This document shows, one piece after another, positions 60,842 through 64,000 of a DNA stretch of 64,000 bases. Position 1 is the first letter of the stretch. The number at the start of each line of letters is the position of its first letter. Source of the DNA: PALSA-911 sp963743035 (GTDB lineage: Bacteria; Pseudomonadota; Alphaproteobacteria; Acetobacterales; Acetobacteraceae); contig CAVUOB010000011.1 of NCBI GenBank assembly GCA_963743035.1, forward strand, positions 62,001-126,000, given 5' to 3'. The position numbers and the translations under genes were made by a program. The notes below the pieces were generated by a model that had not been told where the DNA came from, did not search any database, and saw nothing but the letters and a program-made list of their open reading frames with translations.

Positions 60842-61345
60842 TCAAGCACTGCCCGCCCGCCGGAGGCAAGACATCAGCGCCGGAGGCAAGACATCGACGC
60901 CGGAGGCAGGACAGCTCGTGCCGGCGCCGCTCAGCGCGGCCAGTCCAGCCGCGGCTCGGCGCGCGGCGCGCGGCCGGCATCGCTGCGGCGTGCGACCGTG
61001 CGGGGTCCGCGCGGAATCGTCGCCATCCAGGTCGTACGCGGCGGGCGGGATCGGCGGGCGGGTGATCACGGGCGCCTGCTCCTGGCGGGGTGCGGCGGTG
61101 CCGGGCGGCGCATAGACCTCGTCATAGGCGCTTTGGCGCATCGGCTCGGGCAGCCGGTGCGCCAGGCCGCGCAGCTCGCTGTGCAGCTCTTCCAGCTGCG
61201 CCTCCATGGCTTCCAGCCGGCCTTTCAGGCCGATGACGCTGAACGGCATGAACAGGAAGGCCAGCGCCCATAGCAACGCGGGCACCAGCAGCAGGATGGG
61301 TGCCCACCAGGGCAGCCAGTCCGGAAGGGTGAATGGCAGGTTCAT
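60842..61345 (-). CDS. Small membrane protein, probable C-terminal frameshift
   Basis: As sequenced, ATG 61345 opens a 167-codon frame: MNLPFTLPDWLPWWAPILLL and a membrane segment (to about residue 31), then a coiled helix, RLEAMEAQLEELHSELRGLAHRL. After YDLDGDD the frame turns into Arg/Ala-rich sequence. In the +1 frame the same DNA reads PRGPRTVARRSDAGRAPR, then AEPRLDWPR and a stop at 60931-60933, which looks like the authentic C-terminus. One extra base between about 61005 and 61025 would explain this, giving 137 residues. The function is unknown. The current 3' end runs into a 20-bp tandem array. Confidence 0.65.
   Translation of the reverse strand: MNLPFTLPDWLPWWAPILLLVPALLWALAFLFMPFSVIGLKGRLEAMEAQLEELHSELRGLAHRLPEPMRQSAYDEVYAPPGTAAPRQEQAPVITRPPIPPAAYDLDGDDSARTPHGRTPQRCRPRAARRAAAGLAALSGAGTSCPASGVDVLPPALMSCLRRAGSA
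60861..60920. repeat. 20-bp tandem array, three units
   Basis: CGGAGGCAAGACATCAGCGC (60861-60880), CGGAGGCAAGACATCGACGC (60881-60900) and CGGAGGCAGGACAGCTCGTG (60901-60920). The 20-base period is not a multiple of three, and the array lies just beyond the stop codon (60931-60933) of the frameshift-corrected membrane protein gene, so it is probably intergenic. Confidence 0.9.
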
Positions 61346-61511
61346 GGCCAATCCTAGCATCCGTGCCTGGGCGCATCCATCGGTTCTGTGTTTCACCGGT
61401 ACCCGGCACGCGTTCCATCGGCGGGGCGTCTTCACGGATTGATCACACTCCGTCTGGATTTACGCCGCTCGCCGTGCCAAAGCCTGAAGCGCCATCCGAT
61501 CAGGTGCGTCC

Positions 61512-62655
61512 ATGCAAATTCCTACGCAGAAGCTGCTGACCCCCGGCCCCGTCACCACGCATCCCGAGGTGCGTGCCGCGCTCGCGCATGATTTCGCCCC
61601 CTGGGACAATGATTTCCGTCCGCTCTATGCCGGGGTGCGCGAGCGCGTGCGGGCCATCGCCGGTGGCATAGCTGGGCAGCATGCGGCGCTGGCGCTGCAG
61701 GGTTGCGGGCATTTCATCACCGAAGCCGCGCTGCGGACCTTCCTGCCACCGGGCGGACGGATCCTGGTCCCCAAGACCGGCTCCTACGCCGACCGCATGA
61801 TCCGCCTCGCCACCGAGGCCGGTCGCGTCGCGGTTTCCCTCGCCATCGACCCCGACCGCCCGGCCGATCCGCAGGCGGTGGCGGCCGCGCTGGACGGCGA
61901 CCCGACGATCTCGCCATGTCGGCATCGTCTACAGCGAGACCGGCAGCGGCGTGATCCACGACCAGGCCGCCATCGGCGCCGCCGCGCGCGCGATGGGGCG
62001 GCGGACCATCGTCGATGCCGTGTCCGCGTTCGGCGCGCTGGCGTTCGACATCGCCGCCCAGCCGGAGGTCGATGCCATGGTATTCACCTCCAACAAGTGC
62101 CTCGAAGCCCTGCCGGGCCTTGCCTTTGCGGTATGCCCGGCCGAGCGGCTGGCGGCGTGCGCGGGCAATGCCGGGTACTGGTCCTTCGACCTGTCGGACA
62201 TCCATGCCCATGCGCTGCGCGCGCCGGGCGCGTTCCGCTTCACCCCGCCGGCGCAGGTGCTGTACGCCTTCAACACCGCGCTCGACCGGTTCGACGTGGA
62301 GGGCGGCCAGCCCGCCAGGCTGGCGCGCTACACCGCCAATATGCGCACGCTGTACGACGGCGCCCGCGCCCTCGGCCTGACGCCCTGTCTGGCGCTGGAA
62401 CAGCAGGGCCCGATCATCGTCAACGTGCATCCCCCCGCCGCACCGGAATGGGATCTGGAGGAGTGGGATTTGCAGAATTTCGTCGATGCGCTGAAGGCGC
62501 GCGGCTTCCTGATCAGCAATTTCTACAACACCGAAGCGCCCAGCATCCGCATCGGCTGCATCGGCGCCATCACGCCGGCCGACATGGCGCAGGCCGTGGC
62601 GGCGATGGGCGGGGCGCTGGACGATCTCGGCATTCGCCTGCGAAAGGCGGCCTGA
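61512..62655 (+). CDS. Class V aminotransferase (2-aminoethylphosphonate or serine-glyoxylate type), interrupted by a +1 frameshift
   Basis: The N-terminal part from ATG 61512 reads KLLTPGPVTTHPEVRAAL, LQGCGHFITEAALRTFLPPG and LVPKTGSYADRMIRLA, the opening of the PhnW/serine-glyoxylate aminotransferase family. It breaks after DGDPTIS. The next frame continues HVGIVYSETGSGVIHDQAAIG, DAVSAFGALAFDI, then the PLP lysine in VFTSNKCLEALPG, and ends LRKAA at 62655. Removing one C at 61914-61915 restores a 380-residue protein with PLP-binding Asp and Lys intact. Substrate is probably a small amino acid or aminophosphonate; the adjacent folate gene slightly favours serine or glycine metabolism. Confidence 0.85.
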
Positions 62656-62656
62656 G

Positions 62657-64000
62657 ATGGCCTCCGACCTGGAGATCGCCCGCGCCGCCAAGCTTCGTCC
62701 GATCGCGGAGATCGCGCTCAGGGCCGGCATCCCCGCCGAGGCGCTGGAGCCCTATGGCCGCTACAAGGCGAAGATCGGCTTCGACTTCGTCGAGTCCGTG
62801 CGCGGCCGCGCGCCCGGCAAGCTGGTGCTGGTCACCGGCATCAGCCCGACCGCCGCCGGCGAGGGCAAGACCACGACGACGATCGGCCTCGGCGACGCGC
62901 TGAATGCCGGCGGCACCCGCACCATGATCTGCCTGCGCGAGCCGAGCCTCGGGCCCAGCTTCGGCCAGAAGGGCGGCGCCACCGGCGGCGGCCACGCCCA
63001 GGTGGTGCCGATGGAGGAGATCAACCTCCATTTCACCGGCGATTTCCACGCCATCACCGCCGCCAACAACCTGCTCGCGGCGATGGTCGACAACCATCTG
63101 TACTGGGGCAACGCGCTGGGCATCGATCCGCGCCGGGTGACCTTCCGCCGCGCGCTGGACATGAACGACCGGGCGTTGCGGGCCATCGTCAACGGTCTCG
63201 GCGGCATCGCCAACGGCTCGCCGCGCGAGGACGGGTTCGACATCACGGTCGCCTCCGAGGTGATGGCGGTGTTCTGCCTGGCCCGCGATCTGGCCGATCT
63301 GCAGGACCGGCTCGGCCGCATCATCGTCGCCGGGCGGCGCGACGGCTCGGCGGTGACCGCGCGCGACCTGAAGGCCGATGGCGCGATGGCGGCGCTGCTG
63401 CGCGACGCGCTGATGCCCAATCTGGTGCAGACCATCGCCGGTTCGCCCGCGCTGGTGCATGGCGGCCCGTTCGCCAATATCGCGCATGGCTGCAACTCGG
63501 TCATGGCGACCGAGCTCGGGCTGCGGCTGGCCGATGTCGTGGTCACGGAAGCCGGCTTCGGCGCCGATCTCGGGGCGGAGAAATTCCTCGACATCAAATG
63601 CCGCAGCGCCGGGCTCCGACGCCGACTGCGCCGTCGTCGTCGCCAGCATCCGCGCGCTGAAGATGCATGGCGGCGTCGCCAAGGCCGATCTCGGCCGGAA
63701 CGACCCAGAAGCCGTGGCCCGCGGCATGGCCAATCTGTCCCGCCACGTGGAGAACATGGAGAAATTCGGCCTGCCGGTGGTGGTGGCGTTGAACCGGTTC
63801 AGCTCCGACACCGACGCCGAGTTCGCCGTGGTGCGCGACATCCTGGCGCGCCAGGACGTGGAGGTGTTCCTGTGCACGCACTGGGCGGACGGCGCCGCGG
63901 GTGCGGCGGATCTCGCCGCCGCTGTGCGCGCCCGCCTCGATGCCGGGACGGCCAGATACGCCCCGCTCTATCCGGACGCGATGAAGCTGGCCGAGAAGAT
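62657..64000 (+). CDS. fhs: Formate-tetrahydrofolate ligase, partial, with a +1 frameshift
   Basis: ATG 62657 follows the aminotransferase stop by one base. The protein reads MASDLEIARAAKLRPI, the P-loop TGISPTAAGEGKTTTTIGLGDAL, LREPSLGPSFGQKGGATGGGHAQVVPME and FTGDFHAITAANNLLAAMVDNH, all diagnostic for 10-formyltetrahydrofolate synthetase. After DIKCRSAG the frame fails. The next frame continues DCAVVVASIRALKMHGGVAK, ENMEKFGLPVVVALNRF and runs off the window end. One extra base between about 63608 and 63622 (probably in GGG 63611-63613) accounts for this. The enzyme supplies 10-formyl-THF from formate and ATP. About 450 of an expected 550-560 residues are present. Confidence 0.92.
   Translation, partial: MASDLEIARAAKLRPIAEIALRAGIPAEALEPYGRYKAKIGFDFVESVRGRAPGKLVLVTGISPTAAGEGKTTTTIGLGDALNAGGTRTMICLREPSLGPSFGQKGGATGGGHAQVVPMEEINLHFTGDFHAITAANNLLAAMVDNHLYWGNALGIDPRRVTFRRALDMNDRALRAIVNGLGGIANGSPREDGFDITVASEVMAVFCLARDLADLQDRLGRIIVAGRRDGSAVTARDLKADGAMAALLRDALMPNLVQTIAGSPALVHGGPFANIAHGCNSVMATELGLRLADVVVTEAGFGADLGAEKFLDIKCRSAGLRRRLRRRRRQHPRAEDAWRRRQGRSRPERPRSRGPRHGQSVPPRGEHGEIRPAGGGGVEPVQLRHRRRVRRGARHPGAPGRGGVPVHALGGRRRGCGGSRRRCARPPRCRDGQIRPALSGRDEAGRED

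Overview
The window is about 64 kb of high-GC alphaproteobacterial chromosome. Family-level resemblance of many proteins, the System I cytochrome c maturation operon, the adjacent ClpS/ClpA genes, a phasin and an iorAB-type membrane dehydrogenase with a triheme cytochrome suggest Rhodospirillales, probably Acetobacteraceae. That placement is inference. I saw no rRNA, tRNA, CRISPR array, prophage, transposase or plasmid gene, and no recognisable DNA-binding transcription regulator.

Layout. (1) 87-10954 (+): a tightly overlapping ten-gene catabolic operon with an isochorismatase-like amidase, a branched-chain-type ABC importer (binding protein, LivH, LivM, LivG, LivF), two MmgE/PrpD proteins flanking a fumarate-reductase-like flavoprotein, and a cyclic amidohydrolase. 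It looks like uptake and breakdown of a cyclic amide, imide or ureide. (2) 10983-14871 (-): an isoquinoline-1-oxidoreductase-like [2Fe-2S]/molybdenum pair with a triheme cytochrome c. (3) 15262-18773: glutathione S-transferase, acetyl-CoA synthetase, a Rieske protein and an EVE-domain protein. (4) 18936-24072 (+): ccmC, ccmD, an in-frame ccmE-ccmF fusion, ccmG, ccmH and ccmI. (5) 24082-28257 (-): a flippase, a DUF2848 protein, an L-threonate-dehydrogenase-like enzyme and proline iminopeptidase. (6) 28321-33878: DUF423, RlmM-like methyltransferase, a SWIM/SNF2 helicase and an AroM-like protein. (7) 34226-42467: a glycan cluster with three glycosyltransferases, a polytopic membrane protein and a Gmd/Rmd-like pair pointing to GDP-D-rhamnose. 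(8) 42789-46080: a PEP mutase/isocitrate lyase-family enzyme, a YjbQ protein, a Bcr/CflA efflux pump and a frameshifted SRPBCC protein. (9) 46091-46242: a MITE-like palindromic element. (10) 46280-52494 (-): a complete dipeptide/oligopeptide-type ABC importer. (11) 52726-58293: D-Ala-D-Ala carboxypeptidase with a SPOR domain, phasin, ClpS and ClpA. (12) 58384-64000: SDR, NAD kinase, nitrilase-family hydrolase, a small membrane protein, a class V aminotransferase and the 5' part of formate-tetrahydrofolate ligase.

Two patterns run across the window. First, about ten unrelated short tandem arrays (mostly 15 bp units, range 12-24 bp) lie at gene 3' ends and in protein linkers. They overlap the stop codons of the EVE, ccmI, DUF2848 and proline iminopeptidase genes, abut that of the flippase, and form the linker that joins CcmE to CcmF. 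Second, five genes carry apparent +1 frameshifts, four of them between 59.8 and 63.7 kb, including the normally essential nadK. That clustering suggests consensus errors rather than gene decay, although this cannot be settled from sequence alone.
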